Source: Loripinus fragilis (lineage: Eukaryota; Mollusca; Bivalvia; Lucinida; Lucinidae). Taken from it: a stretch of DNA of 64,000 bases. The notes under the pieces are model-generated. The model had not been told where the DNA came from. It was given only the letters and a program-made list of their open reading frames with translations, and did not search any database. How positions within the stretch are numbered: the first letter of the stretch is position 1; each line of letters opens with the position of its first letter. This document shows positions 57,001 to 59,113 of this stretch, piece by piece. The position numbers were made by a program, and so were the translations under genes. Location of the stretch: positions 57,307,602 to 57,371,601 of the forward strand of contig OZ026528.1 in the NCBI GenBank assembly GCA_964019695.1, written 5' to 3'.

Positions 57001-59113
57001 TTCTAGTCTGTATTTATGGACTTACCAGGTGTTCATGGGGTCTAAGAGCAGATGTGATATTGCCAATTTCTAGTCTGTACTTATAAACTTACCAGGTGTT
57101 CATGAGTTCTAACAGCAGATGTGATGTTGCTGTATTCTAGTCTGTACTTATGGACTTACCAGGTGTCCATGAGGTCTAAGAGCAGATGTGATGTTGCTGT
57201 ATTCTAGTCTGTACTTATGGACTTACCAGGTGTCCTTGAGGTCTTAGAGCAGATGTGATGTTGTTGTATTCTAGTCTGTACTTATGGACTTACCAGGTGT
57301 CCTTGAGGTCTTGGAGCAGAAGTGATTTTGCTGTATTCTAGTCTGTACTTATGGACTTACCAGGTGTTCATGAGGTCTAAGAGCAGATGTGATGTTGCTG
57401 TATTCTAGTCTGTACTTAAGTACTTACCAGGGTCCATGAGGCCTAAGAGCAGATGTGATGTTGCTGTATTCTAGTCTGTACTTATGGACTTACCAGGTGT
57501 TCATGAGGTCTAAGAGCAGATGTGATGTTGCTGTATTCTAGTCTGTACTTATGGACTTACCAGGTGTCCATGAGGTCTAAGAGCAGATGTGATGTTGTTG
57601 TATTCTAGTCTGTACTTATGGACTTACCAGGTGTTCATGAGGTCTAAGAGCAGATGTGATGTTGCTGTATTCTAGTCTGTACTTATGGACTTACCAGGTG
57701 TTCATGAGGTCTAAGAGCAGATGTGATGTTGCTGTATTCTAGTCTGTACTTATGGACTTACCAGGTGTTCATGAGGTCTAAGAGCAGATGTGATGTTGCT
57801 GTATTCTAGTCTGTACTTATGGACTTACCAGGCGTGCATGAGGTCTAAGAGCAGATGTGATGTTGCTGTATTCAAGTATGTACTTATGGACTTACCAGGT
57901 GTTCATGAGGTCTAAGAGCAGATGTGATGTTGCTGTATTCTAGTCTGTACTTATGGACTTACCAGGTGTCCATGAGGTCTAAGAGCAGATAGGTTGTTGC
58001 AGTATTCTAGTCTGTACTTATGGACATTTCAGGCGTGCATGAGGTCTAAGAGCAGATGTGATGTTGCTGTATTCAAGTCTGTACTTATGGACTTACCAGG
58101 TGTCCATGGGGTCTAAGAGCATATGTGATGTTGATGTATTCTAGTCTGTACTTATGGACTTACCAGGCATGCATGAGGTCTAAGAGCAGATGTGATGTTG
58201 CTGTATTTTTGTCTGTACTTATGGACTTACCAGGTGTCCATGAGGTCTAAGAGCAGATGTGATGTTGCTGCATTCTAGTCTGTACTTATGGACTTACCAG
58301 GTGTCCATGAGGTCTAAGAGCAGATGTGACGTTGCTGTATTCTAGTCTGTACTTATGGACTTACCAGGTGTCCATGAGGTCTAAGAGCAGATGTGATGTT
58401 GCTGTATTCTAGTCTGTACTTATGGATTACCAGGCCTGCATGAGGTCTAAGAGCAGATGTGATGTTGCTGTATTCGAGTCTGTACTTATGGGCTTACCAG
58501 GTGTCCATGAGGTCTAAGAGCAGATGTGATGTTGCTGTATTCAAGTCTGTACTTATGGGCTTACCAGGTGTCCATGAGGTCTAAGAGCAGATGTGATGTT
58601 GCTGTATTCTAGTCTGTACTTATGGACTTGTCAGGTGTCCATGAGGTCTAAGAGCAGATGTGATGTTGCTGTATTCTAGTTAGTACTTATGGACTTACCA
58701 GGTGTCCATGAGGTCTAAGAGCAGATGTGATGTTGCTGTACTCTAGTCAGTATTTATGGACTTACCAGGTTTCCATGACGTCTAAGAGCAGATGTGATGT
58801 TGCTGTATTCTAGTCTGTACTTATGGACTTACCAGGTGTTCATGAGGTCTAAGAGCAGATGTGATGTTGCTGTATTCTAGTCTGTACTTATGGACTTACC
58901 AGGTGTCCATGACGTCTAAGAGCAGATTTGATGTTGCTGTATTCTAGTCTGTACTTATGGACTTACCAGGTGTTCATGAGGTCTAAGAGCAGATGTGATG
59001 TTGCTGTATTCTAGTCTGTACTTATGGACTACTAAACCGTCAGTGTAGACTAACGCCTCTTCCACTTGTATGATCTGTATACCCTCAACTGTCGTGGGTC
59101 GTAATAAATCAAG
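2106..59113 (-). CDS. Mosaic adhesion-type GPCR gene (GRL101/relaxin-receptor-like), 19 exons, partial at both ends
   Basis: Exons in coding order: 59113-58967, 53501-53339, 51369-51091, 50386-50169, 47515-47242, 46216-45821, 42099-41884, 39257-39185, 30271-30129, 26525-26349, 23709-23685, 21239-21157, 20196-20080, 19157-18972, 15289-14959, 13998-13823, 9777-9661, 6364-6241, 3613-2106. All 18 junctions have AG acceptors, GT donors and matching phase with no internal stop. Many are phase 1-1, as usual for extracellular modules, but several are not (0-0, 2-2), so the chain is constrained. Order: discoidin, PAN-like, CUB, CUB, C-type lectin, LDLa-like, LDLa x3, CASPR-like, LDLa x2, LRR, 7TM. LDLa + LRR + 7TM is the known GRL101 plan; the ligand is unknown. 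Predicted location is the plasma membrane with the modules outside. No internal start, stop or poly(A) break was seen, but no transcript confirms that this is one gene. Confidence 0.8.
3952..4194 (+). mobile_element. MITE family A, copy 1
   Basis: About 243 bp with inverted ends: left TTTGAGCCGTTACATGAGAT, right ...CATGTTGCAGCTCAAA. Related copies occur at 26581-26820, 31964-32175 and, reversed, 39400-39640. No coding capacity. Confidence 0.75.
5187..5272. repeat. Short fold-back repeat
   Basis: Arms AACATCTGCTGGGCCCC and GGGGTCTAGCAGATGTT flank about 50 bp. A partial copy of the left arm and its flank appears near 28656-28710. Confidence 0.6.
6241..6364 (-). CDS. Exon: LDLa module next to the LRR region
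   Basis: 124 bp, phase 1 to 2. The acceptor is TATATATTACAG and the donor TTTTAA|GTGAGT. The frame reads TCISQFHCSHSSICLPSLYI, then CDGRKQCPAGDDERLCDF. All six LDLa cysteines are present, with the cage PAGDDE. The final Lys codon is split (AA + A) with the LRR/7TM exon. The longest open frame here is out of phase with the true one. Confidence 0.92.
6655..7665. repeat. Long inverted-repeat (fold-back) element
   Basis: The segment 6665-6800 reappears as its reverse complement at 7510-7645, sharing for example TTTGAAGAGTG, GATTTAAACAGTTTCC and GTCTACCACCAT. The arms are about 140 bp at moderate identity and enclose about 700 bp that includes a family C fragment, so the latter probably inserted later. 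Confidence 0.65.
8063..8286 (+). mobile_element. MITE family B, copy 1
   Basis: Ends are inverted: left ATGGGCCTCGACGCAAGAAA, right TTTTGTCGCGTCATGGCCCAT. About 224 bp. Related copies lie at 29872-30103, 44724-44962 and 53097-53327, with end fragments near 29040-29130 and 29683-29755. Confidence 0.7.
9417..9570 (+). repeat. tRNA-derived SINE relic
   Basis: Starts with a tRNA-like A-box segment (CAGTTGGTAGAGCGTTAGAC) followed by a body with TTTTATCCGCTACTAAG and GACTGGTTAGACCCA. A related body lies near 3770-3900, and another tRNA-like head with body at 43605-43740. No complete tRNA fold. Confidence 0.5.
9661..9777 (-). CDS. Exon: LDLa module
   Basis: 117 bp, phase 1-1, one module. The acceptor is TTATAATTTCAG, the donor TGTG|GTATGT. 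It reads TFVCPENYFKCRGSFCLDAQ, then CDGISQCADGQDEDSC. All six cysteines and the DxDE cage are present (ADGQDED). This is the first of two LDLa modules between the CASPR-like domain and the leucine-rich repeats. Confidence 0.94.
9830..10205 (-). repeat. Dispersed fold-back family D (reversed copy)
   Basis: Contains the family's internal hairpin, where a run including GGATAGAAAAATCC is followed by its inverse GACAGATTTGTCTATCC, and the shared TGACATCATCAT segment. Other copies: 1595-2062, 14530-14941, 18225-18955 (two in tandem), 23945-24335, 61325-61735. Confidence 0.65.
10579..10944 (+). repeat. Dispersed double fold-back family E
   Basis: Two hairpins side by side. The first runs from GGGGATAACAGTAATGAAA to TTTTGAATATGGTTATCCCC. 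The second runs from ATTCTAATGCACTTCTGC to GCAAGTGCATTAG. Copies at 46892-47235 (reversed) and 49094-49448. Confidence 0.65.
12507..13020 (+). repeat. Dispersed family C, longest copy
   Basis: About 500 bp starting GTGAGTATGATCAGGAAATA. Diverged or partial copies are recognisable at 7312-7440, 9065-9245, 10975-11340, 16140-16590, 19881-19990, 43060-43460 and 53575-54075, and reversed at 40315-40545 and about 47650-47900. No terminal inverted repeat or coding sequence was seen, so the class is unresolved. Confidence 0.7.
13823..13998 (-). CDS. Exon: CASPR/fibrinogen-like domain, C-terminal part
   Basis: 176 bp, phase 2 to 1. The acceptor is TTTTATATTTTAG, the donor ATACAG|GTAGAA. The frame reads ILQNCEGQMTDQSLSDQF, NVTRSTSYGYIEQLTL, then NPIVCYT. 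NCEGxxxTDxxxLxxxFxFxVTR...G matches the closing half of CASPR-type fibrinogen-like domains. The Arg codon is split with the previous exon (CG + C). Confidence 0.85.
13999..14958. other. Intron inside the CASPR-like domain
   Basis: Holds a family G element (about 14203-14470) and a family D copy (14530-14941) that ends about 17 bp short of the exon donor. Otherwise empty. Confidence 0.6.
14959..15289 (-). CDS. Exon: CASPR/fibrinogen-like domain, central part
   Basis: 331 bp, phase 1 to 2. The acceptor is CATTATATTACAG and the donor GATCG|GTAACA. The frame reads GINVECEFKTYRHNG, AAIYLSYSRDDRLKRLI, CHQTFDQSCQSW and HIHACICLKLFVD. The order VxCxF, YxxxxxxLxxLI, C.Q...xxC and W...HACxC follows the fibrinogen-like segment of neurexin IV/CASPR proteins. 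No exact family assignment is claimed. A repeat copy (14530-14941) ends about 17 bp from the donor. Confidence 0.85.
16097..16140 (-). pseudogene. Partial duplicate of the LDLa/CASPR exon end, copy 1
   Basis: Minus strand reads WLNTDYQKSGVFNK followed by a GTAAAT donor in the same phase as the true exon (WWSAGYQDNGVYYT|GTATAT at 18972). The upstream part is missing: a family C repeat starts at once at 16140. Probably a truncated exon copy. Confidence 0.65.
16702..17405 (+). repeat. 256-bp tandem repeat, about 2.7 units
   Basis: The string ATATGTTCTTTAAAGGGTA recurs at 16703, 16959 and 17215, exactly 256 bp apart each time. A reversed single copy of part of the unit is at 42648-42815. No coding role seen. 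Confidence 0.85.
17832..17905 (-). pseudogene. Partial duplicate of the LDLa/CASPR exon end, copy 2
   Basis: Nucleotide similarity to 18972-19045. Minus strand reads PK, stop, CHN, stop, then QKDCYQETGVYRI, alongside PKSCQDWWSAGYQDNGVYYT of the true exon. Two stops show it is dead. Confidence 0.65.
18225..18955 (+). repeat. Two tandem copies of fold-back family D
   Basis: Both carry GAGTGTGAGGGT followed by GGAATAGAAAAATCC or GGATAGAAAAATTTG, then the TGATGACAAAC segment. The second ends GTGTGCAAGAATAG about 15 bp before the exon donor. Confidence 0.65.
18972..19157 (-). CDS. Exon: LDLa module fused to the start of a CASPR/fibrinogen-like domain
   Basis: 186 bp, phase 1-1. The acceptor is TAATAATTATTTAG (weak pyrimidine tract), the donor ACACAG|GTATAT. 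The frame gives a full LDLa (KCGHQESFRCSYGECIP, CDGIADCNNGKDEEDC) and runs on into SCQDWWSAGYQDNGVYY. The SCxxxxxxGYxxNGxY pattern opens fibrinogen-like domains of the kind found in contactin-associated proteins. Degraded copies of the 3' end of this exon occur at 17832-17905 and 16097-16140. Confidence 0.9.
19158..20079. other. Intron between two LDLa exons
   Basis: Positions about 19400-19860 contain degenerate tandem units of about 130 bp (shared words CATAGATTT and CATGAACC/CATGAAACC). A family C fragment is at 19881-19990. No gene seen. Confidence 0.5.
20080..20196 (-). CDS. Exon: LDLa module
   Basis: 117 bp, phase 1-1, one complete module per exon. The acceptor is CTTTCTCTGCAG, the donor GTG|GTATGT. 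The frame reads FPPCSSAQFQCNDKRCIDG, then CDGKPDCHDSSDEDGC. All six cysteines and the acidic cage DxSDE are present. A degraded partial copy, with one cysteine changed to Tyr, lies next to it at 20246-20304. Confidence 0.93.
20197..21156. other. Intron between two LDLa exons
   Basis: Apart from the exon relic at 20246-20304, about 850 bp with no recognisable feature. The open frame around 20696-21082 has no motif and is not called. Confidence 0.5.
20246..20304 (-). pseudogene. Partial duplicate of the neighbouring LDLa exon
   Basis: Minus strand reads FPPCSTTKYKYNDKRCIDG, against FPPCSSAQFQCNDKRCIDG in the exon at 20196. The third position of the cysteine cage is Tyr and the copy stops after IDG. 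No donor. Clearly a broken local copy. Confidence 0.75.
21157..21239 (-). CDS. Exon: LDLa module, C-terminal two thirds
   Basis: 83 bp, phase 2 to 1. The acceptor is TATTTTGTTAG, the donor TTGCT|GTATGT. The frame reads CGDGRCVAISVLCDHHQDCE, then DNSDEDC. C..xCDxxxDCxDxSDExxC is the calcium-binding cage of an LDL-receptor class A module. The first cysteine comes from the 25-nt microexon upstream. The next exon completes the split Tyr codon. Confidence 0.9.
21684..22460 (+). pseudogene. PIF/Harbinger (HARBI1-like) transposase pseudogene
   Basis: The first frame (21684-22001) reads HGFQARFRFLKETV, an N-terminal Harbinger pattern. A frameshift near 21990 leads to LPGVIGAIDCTHIKI and YRNRKGYF (DDE_4 family, first Asp present). 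A second break near 22250 leads to FTNIVSRWPGSFHVSRIFRN and GILLGNSGYE, then a stop at about 22391 in place of the usual Tyr of KPYLLTP. The normal WPGSxHDSRIF has Val for Asp, and GDSGY reads GNSGY, so two key acidic residues are gone. Plus strand, opposite to the host gene. Confidence 0.9.
22755..23684 (+). repeat. About seven tandem units of ~124 bp ending at the microexon
   Basis: A shared core (GGTTATCAGCAGATGACAC...GTAAAC) recurs near 22838, 22962, 23083, 23206, 23330, 23454 and 23585. Spacing is 121-131 bp. The last unit runs right up to the donor of the 25-nt exon. Diverged single relatives occur near 26040, 43990 and 49580, so the unit is part of a dispersed element. Confidence 0.85.
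23685..23709 (-). CDS. 25-nt microexon opening an LDLa module
   Basis: The exon reads FCSTIQYQ, where the first and last codons are shared with neighbours. It has a good acceptor (ATCATTTCAG) and a strong donor (GTAAGTATATG). Phase 1 to 2 is exactly what is needed between exons 26349 and 21239. Joined to the next exon it gives C-STIQYQ-C-GDGRC, restoring the cysteine and aromatic that the next exon alone lacks. The exon is too short to be found by length. It directly abuts a 124-bp tandem repeat on its intron side. Confidence 0.82.
23710..26348. other. Intron between the LDLa-like exon and the microexon
   Basis: Contains fold-back family D (23945-24335) and a degenerate tandem region (24780-25900) with units of about 450 bp, the shared phrase CCAATTGAACT...TTTCATATGG recurring near 24815, 25271 and 25720. 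No gene seen. Confidence 0.6.
26349..26525 (-). CDS. Exon: linker and LDLa-like module lacking the usual first cysteine
   Basis: 177 bp, phase 1-1. The acceptor is CTTTTATAACCAG and the donor CAAG|GTACAT. It reads DEKHHIEDNITSITDLSDVW, YYICTNLEVISMLGRCDNTT, then DCTDGSDELNCPEIQ. The second half RCDxxxDCxDGSDExxC is a standard LDLa calcium cage, but the first cysteine and FxC strand are not in the canonical place. It links the lectin domain to the LDLa cluster. Confidence 0.85.
26581..26820 (+). mobile_element. MITE family A, copy 2
   Basis: About 240 bp from TTGAGCCGCAACATGAGATT to the inverted CACATGTCACTGCTCA. Highly similar to the copy at 3952-4194. No coding sequence. Confidence 0.75.
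27130..27695 (-). pseudogene. Tc1-like transposase fragment, left arm
   Basis: Reads QVWGAISSRGLSLLRK, then HDLASCHNSKN and DMNPIEKFSNIIKKEIG, the second Asp and final Glu region of the DD34E catalytic core. A TGA follows MLK; homologous sequence (VCEAWYSI) continues beyond it to about 27130. The N-terminal DNA-binding part is absent. Confidence 0.88.
27670..28010 (+). pseudogene. Tc1-like transposase fragment, right arm
   Basis: Plus strand reads FLECKGIPVLEWPENS, DMNPIENAWNIMQNE, and after a frameshift LCEAWYSIGTNALEEL and PKRIADLMKAKRG. Same segment as the left arm in inverted orientation, diverged from it. Broken, with no N-terminus. Confidence 0.8.
28298..28437 (+). mobile_element. End fragment of a second Tc1-like family
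   Basis: Starts TTGCCATAAAGTTAAGCATA after TA, the same terminal repeat as the element at 32705. It then runs parallel to the reverse complement of 33830-33940 (ACCAAATTTGGATAAGTTCG shared). It stops near 28437; the rest of the element is missing. Confidence 0.7.
29115..29425 (-). mobile_element. MITE-like family G element
   Basis: Both ends carry a GGATCC-like end (GCGAATCCAGAGGGG; TTTCTGGATCCGTGCATG) and the interior includes CTGAAAAATCGC. Reversed relatives at 15365-15680 and 45140-45455, and more diverged ones near 13505-13735, 14203-14470 and 30330-30540. Confidence 0.6.
29570..29683 (-). pseudogene. Partial duplicate of the lectin C-terminal exon
   Basis: About 92% identical by eye to 30129-30241 of the true exon and still open: AHICTRMSLLLLDDHKWKSV, then CQVEWNT with a GTAAAT donor. 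The 5' part (WQNGHPASDA) is lost: the copy stops at a MITE B fragment, which by chance supplies an AACCAG acceptor-like site. The phase of that site does not fit the middle lectin exon, so use as an exon would destroy the lectin fold. Confidence 0.75.
29872..30103 (+). mobile_element. MITE family B, copy 2
   Basis: Left GGGCCTCAATGCATCAAAAC, right GTTTACTCGCATCGGGGCCC, with the family's internal GCTAGCTAGAAAATTGAAAT-like core. It ends about 25 bp from the lectin exon donor. Confidence 0.7.
30129..30271 (-). CDS. Exon: C-type lectin domain, C-terminal part
   Basis: 143 bp, phase 2 to 1. The acceptor is GTTACTTCAG, the donor TGCAG|GTAATT. It reads QNGHPASDAAHICTRM, DDHKWESVLCN and IAVCQVEWNA. 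The WQNGHP loop, then C....KWxxxxC....VCQ, closes the C-type lectin fold. The sugar-binding EPN/QPD tripeptide is replaced by QNG, and WND by WES, so canonical calcium-dependent sugar binding is doubtful. A partial near-copy lies at 29570-29683. Confidence 0.9.
31964..32175 (+). mobile_element. MITE family A, copy 3 (internally shortened)
   Basis: Ends GACATGAGATTTCCAACAAT and CACATGTCACGGCTCAAA. It lacks about 30 bp of the middle present in copies 1 and 2. Confidence 0.7.
33229..33690 (-). pseudogene. Tc1-like transposase with internal deletion
   Basis: The N-terminal helix-turn-helix reads AGMKQDDIARVLNVSQNVVS, then KEHRENGSITKR. After a short spacer the frame jumps to the catalytic half: VTGTLNSQKYLDEIL, RDEIARPHCT and LLPDLNPMEHVWYKL (DD34E second Asp and Glu). 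The second DNA-binding subdomain and the first Asp region are missing, and a stop separates the parts. It is not functional. Confidence 0.85.
33946..34156 (-). repeat. 3' LTR, 211 bp
   Basis: Plus strand begins TGTAATGTTGTTTGTT and ends GCTAACAATGTTACA; these match both ends of the other LTR. A TATAAAACACAATATAA stretch lies inside. Directly preceded by the target repeat GTATA. Confidence 0.88.
34157..34170 (-). other. Polypurine tract
   Basis: Minus strand reads GAGAAAAAAGGGGA immediately before the 3' LTR, as expected for plus-strand priming. Confidence 0.8.
34171..34850 (-). other. Non-coding 3' part of the retroelement
   Basis: About 680 bp between the integrase stop and the purine tract. 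AT-rich, with recurring TCCAAATAAGTAGAA/CTCCAGCTAAG words, no envelope-like frame. Confidence 0.6.
34851..35231 (-). pseudogene. Integrase C-terminal region
   Basis: Frameshifted continuation: LYSGNRVLVKQDKENK, FDPRPYEVTNKKGNMV (GPY/F-like module), then a charged tail ending LRRSTRIRNPPPYLKDYVCK. This tail is typical of the C-terminus of such polyproteins. Confidence 0.85.
35122..35973 (-). pseudogene. Integrase core
   Basis: The zinc-binding HHCC region (AHEGHQGIVRTKQLL, CQSCIPC) is followed by the DDE core: VSLDFCGPFPDG, LKSDNGAPMNS, ANEICERFMRSLR. The frame runs upstream of 35973 in phase with the RNase H end. It shifts out near 35232. Confidence 0.92.
36160..36369 (-). pseudogene. RNase H end and linker fragment
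   Basis: Reads LERWRMRLQAYDFKVV and MSDYLSRHP, the standard end of Ty3-type RNase H. The region 36370-36470 between this and the previous piece contains further stops and indels. It ends at a TAA (36160) in frame with the integrase. Confidence 0.82.
36428..37372 (-). pseudogene. Reverse transcriptase and start of RNase H
   Basis: Reads VFSKLDLRQGYHQLLL, LSFGINSAAEIFQ, then ISDDIIVFG at the catalytic YxDD position (a variant common in this clade), LEFYGYVFGEKGLS, and the RNase H start VDASPVGLGVIMLQ. The frame opens upstream of 37372 after the gag-pol break and ends at a frameshift near 36470. Confidence 0.9.
37420..38766 (-). pseudogene. Gag and protease of the Ty3/gypsy element
   Basis: An open frame of 448 codons: capsid-like region with NYFAPKKCTEFEIYKF, two zinc knuckles (CRNCGLDYPHKDSKC, with one extra residue, and CNFCKKKNHFASVC), and the aspartic protease centre ILIDTGSSINVM. 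It extends to the start of the reverse transcriptase and stops because of a one-base loss near 37433; the next frame continues with HLEDLDIIEHVDGPTDWV. Confidence 0.9.
38888..38900 (-). other. Primer binding site
   Basis: Minus strand TGGCGACGAGGAT, one base from the LTR. It matches the 3' end (with CCA) of animal tRNA-Ser(GCT) as I know it. Mag-type elements are known to use a serine tRNA. Confidence 0.75.
38902..38964 (-). repeat. 5' LTR, 63 bp, with a 148-bp internal deletion
   Basis: Shares the first 16 bp and the last 47 bp with the 3' LTR and lacks the middle. The joint lies at a TT shared by both sides, suggesting microhomology-mediated deletion. Loss of the middle would remove most of the promoter region. 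Confidence 0.85.
39185..39257 (-). CDS. Exon: C-type lectin domain, middle (73 bp)
   Basis: A small exon, too short to stand out by length, found from the lectin pattern. The acceptor is TATTTACCAG, the donor GCATG|GTAATT, phase 1 to 2. It reads LVRKQFKSHN, then LWTDGSPVTFTAW, where the W codon is split as TG + G with the exon at 30271. WTDGSPVxFxxW is the typical central strand of C-type lectins. It lies only about 190 bp from the end of the Tc1-like/Ty3 nest (38995), so the 8.9-kb intron after it holds that whole insertion. Confidence 0.9.
39258..41883. other. Intron between the first and second lectin exons
   Basis: Contains MITE A reversed (39400-39640) and family C reversed (40315-40545). 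The remaining 1.3 kb (40550-41883) shows no recognisable gene or repeat. Confidence 0.55.
39400..39640 (-). mobile_element. MITE family A, copy 4 (reversed)
   Basis: Plus strand runs TTGAGCCAAGACATGATATT to CTCATGTCGTTGCTCA, the inverse of copies 1-3. Confidence 0.72.
41884..42099 (-). CDS. Exon: C-type lectin domain, N-terminal part
   Basis: 216 bp, phase 1-1. The acceptor is GTTTTTCCAG and the donor ATAG|GTAAGA. The frame reads CSPYFGKCYILIP, SWSSVESEICRR and WALVSLHSKLEQDFVGYALL, then YTYIG. The C-x-FGxKCY start, W-xx-xE-xx-C helix, and ALVSLHS..EQDF are hallmark C-type lectin features. The exon at 39257 continues this with GL, completing the usual IGL strand. Confidence 0.92.
43605..43740 (+). 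repeat. tRNA-like SINE head with body
   Basis: A-box-like TGTAGCTCAGTTGGAACAGG and a B-box-like GGGTTCAAATCCC, spaced as in a tRNA gene, followed by a body similar to the SINE relic at 9460. The acceptor stem does not pair, so this is not a working tRNA. Confidence 0.6.
44194..44277. repeat. 84-bp near-perfect palindrome
   Basis: Two 42-bp arms meeting at GGACAC|GTGTCC with no loop; three mismatches by eye. Could extrude as a cruciform. Not part of a family recognised here. Confidence 0.85.
44724..44962 (+). mobile_element. MITE family B, copy 3
   Basis: Left GGGCCAGGACGTGAAAAAAA, right CCGTTTTTGTCGCGTGGAGG. Core GGCTAGCTAGAAAATTGAAA is shared with copy 2. Confidence 0.68.
45468..45680 (+). 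repeat. Degenerate tandem repeat, three units
   Basis: TGCTGGCCACTTGATATGG or a close variant starts at 45471, 45566 and 45630, each followed by a TTCAACATAACCTATT-like phrase. Confidence 0.7.
45821..46216 (-). CDS. Exon: CUB domain 2
   Basis: 396 bp, phase 1-1. The acceptor is TTTACTTTACAG and the donor GAAG|GTAAAA. The reading frame runs NTPFCSPSVECSWNSAEL, then EDIWHIS, YIVLKFVDFHIQCDS, QTFCNTNKP, EGFQATYL. The strand order I-x-L-x-F-x-D-F-x-I-x-C and the closing GFxAxY fit a CUB domain encoded in one exon. The tail (SLLTQEEEG) is acidic and probably a linker to the lectin domain. The open frame continues past 45821 as intron read-through; the donor at 45820 was chosen because it restores phase 1 with exon 42099. 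Confidence 0.82.
46217..47241. other. Intron between CUB 1 and CUB 2 exons
   Basis: Holds the duplicate of the CUB exon end (46751-46868) and family E reversed (46892-47235), which ends within 10 bp of the true exon donor. About 500 bp at 46260-46740 are otherwise featureless. Confidence 0.6.
46751..46868 (-). pseudogene. Partial duplicate of the CUB 1 exon end
   Basis: Reads RMRLVWQIYFQDLHPDQLE, then RSFRSLAFPS, against RVRLVWRTYFQDLQPDQLG in the true exon, and is still open. It lacks the 5' half and has no acceptor. The family E element lies between the copy and its parent. Confidence 0.78.
47242..47515 (-). CDS. Exon: CUB domain 1, C-terminal half
   Basis: 274 bp, phase 0 to 1. The acceptor is TTGATTGACAG, the donor TCAG|GTAAAT. 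It reads FADRQDRLYIVAESFDLVAI, then RVRLVWRTYFQDLQPDQLG, then GFRILAYPS. The last piece matches the closing strand of CUB domains (GFxxxYxx). It continues the preceding exon without a split codon. A truncated second copy of the 3' part of this exon lies at 46751-46868. Confidence 0.82.
47516..50168. other. Intron inside CUB 1
   Basis: Contains a reversed family C fragment (about 47650-47900), a GA microsatellite (47996-48028), a relative of the 124-bp unit (48890-49090), family E (49094-49448) and a fold-back element (49613-50148). No gene. Confidence 0.6.
49613..50148. mobile_element. MITE-like fold-back element
   Basis: The left arm (AAAATTTTGTCGCTAGC, then AGTTAACGAAAAAGAGAC) reappears inverted on the right (GTCTCTTTTTCGTTAACTCT, then GGCGGCGAAATTTTGTC). 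The arms are about 75 bp. The right end is about 20 bp from the CUB 1 donor. Confidence 0.75.
50169..50386 (-). CDS. Exon: CUB domain 1, N-terminal half
   Basis: 218 bp, phase 1 to 0. The acceptor is TTTTTATTACAG, the donor AATAAG|GTAACA. It reads SFRLGNESWDSV, GIIVNHDYPFRYYSGGHWLW and VNLILFNVSF. This is the first half of a CUB domain: P-x-Y then W-xx-I, followed by a hydrophobic strand with a NVSF glycosylation site. The end is exactly in frame with the next exon at 47515. A fold-back element (49613-50148) ends about 20 bp from this donor. Confidence 0.82.
50387..51090. other. Intron between PAN-like and CUB exons
   Basis: About 700 bp. A short segment near 50970-51010 resembles the arms of the 52088 element. 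Nothing else seen. Confidence 0.5.
51091..51369 (-). CDS. Exon: PAN/apple-like cysteine-rich domain
   Basis: 279 bp, phase 1-1. Reads GKNMLCGPNDEVEWFN, then DCETLCQEQSDTCAVVEK, DCKWYES and KLCPA. The spacing of C-x3-C-x6-C followed by C-x-W resembles PAN/apple or WSC-type modules, which bind proteins or carbohydrates. I rate the fold as likely but not certain. It lies between the discoidin and first CUB domains, and the codon shared with the next exon (G + CA) keeps the frame. A degraded copy of the start of this exon lies at 51763-51810. Confidence 0.75.
51763..51810 (-). pseudogene. Partial duplicate of the PAN-like exon start
   Basis: Minus strand reads GKNMQCGPNDEVE then a stop, against GKNMLCGPNDEVEW of the exon at 51369, with the acceptor also copied. 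It is part of a tandem duplication of about 450 bp. Confidence 0.75.
52088..52455. mobile_element. MITE-like element with ~68-bp inverted ends
   Basis: Left AACCACTAGTGGATTATTGA, right (inverted) TCTGTAAACCACTAGTGG; both arms include the GACGCGACGTCATGTGATAA motif or its inverse. Related arm sequence occurs near 300-370 and 50970. Confidence 0.75.
52565..52740. repeat. Fold-back repeat
   Basis: AAAAGAGATAAAATGCTCGG is followed a few bases later by its inverse GCATTTTATCTCTTTTCC, flanked by inverted TTATTAAACTCGTT. Half copies occur at 51392-51640 and 51820-52075. Confidence 0.7.
53097..53327 (+). mobile_element. MITE family B, copy 4
   Basis: Left GCGAGAAAATCTGTCTTCAG, right AAGACAGATTTTTCTCGC (inverse). 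Ends about 12 bp from the discoidin exon donor. Confidence 0.7.
53339..53501 (-). CDS. Exon: C-terminal part of F5/8 type C (discoidin) domain
   Basis: 163 bp, phase 0 to 1. The acceptor is TTTTTGCTCCTCAG, the donor ACG|GTATAT. It reads RNWFEFALPLL..., then TPVTARYIRIYSFYYEG and CHKFELIGC. ARYIRI followed by a terminal ELxGC is the signature end of discoidin domains, which bind phospholipid, glycan or protein at cell surfaces. The final codon is split with the PAN-like exon at 51369 and gives Gly. A miniature inverted-repeat element ends about 12 bp beyond the donor. Confidence 0.88.
53502..58966. other. Intron inside the discoidin domain
   Basis: Its 5' side (58966 down to 54471) is a 67-bp tandem array. 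Positions 53575-54075 hold a diverged family C copy. About 400 bp (54080-54470) show nothing. Confidence 0.75.
54471..59030 (-). repeat. 67-bp tandem array, about 68 units, derived from a coding exon end and its splice donor
   Basis: Minus-strand unit: AGTCCATAAGTACAG, ACTAGAATACAGCAACATC, ACATCTGCTCTTAGACC, TCATGGACACCTG, then GTA. The unit at 58967-59030 is the real end of the discoidin exon (HKYRLEYSNITSAL...HL|GTAAGT). The others repeat the same exon end and donor. The period is exactly 67 at many places (for example ACTTACC at 58894 and 58961). Most units keep CAGGT/GTAAGT; a few lose it (GACTGACC, GACTAACC, CTTACAAG). No copy has a usable acceptor. Because 67 is not a multiple of 3, reading through reaches TAA at once. 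Confidence 0.92.
58967..59113 (-). CDS. Exon: middle of F5/8 type C (discoidin) domain
   Basis: An open exon of 147 bp, phase 0 at both ends. The acceptor is GTTTAACAG; the donor CTG|GTAAGT lies inside the first unit of the adjacent 67-bp array. It reads LDLLRPTTVEGIQII, then TDGLVVHKYRLEYSNITSAL, the strand pattern of F5/8C domains (xLDLxxPxxVxGI... YxLxYS). It joins in frame to the exon at 53501, which completes the domain. The start of the domain was not found between 59114 and 64000. The donor choice is fixed by frame: stopping here keeps phase 0, while reading on into the next unit meets TAA within four codons. Confidence 0.8.

Noticed and set aside
54471..58966. Each 67-bp unit as a 44-nt spliced exon (AG|AATACAG to CTG|GTAAGT)
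   Set aside because: The gap between units is only 23 bp and has no pyrimidine tract. Reading the first unit as the continuous end of the discoidin exon gives a better protein.
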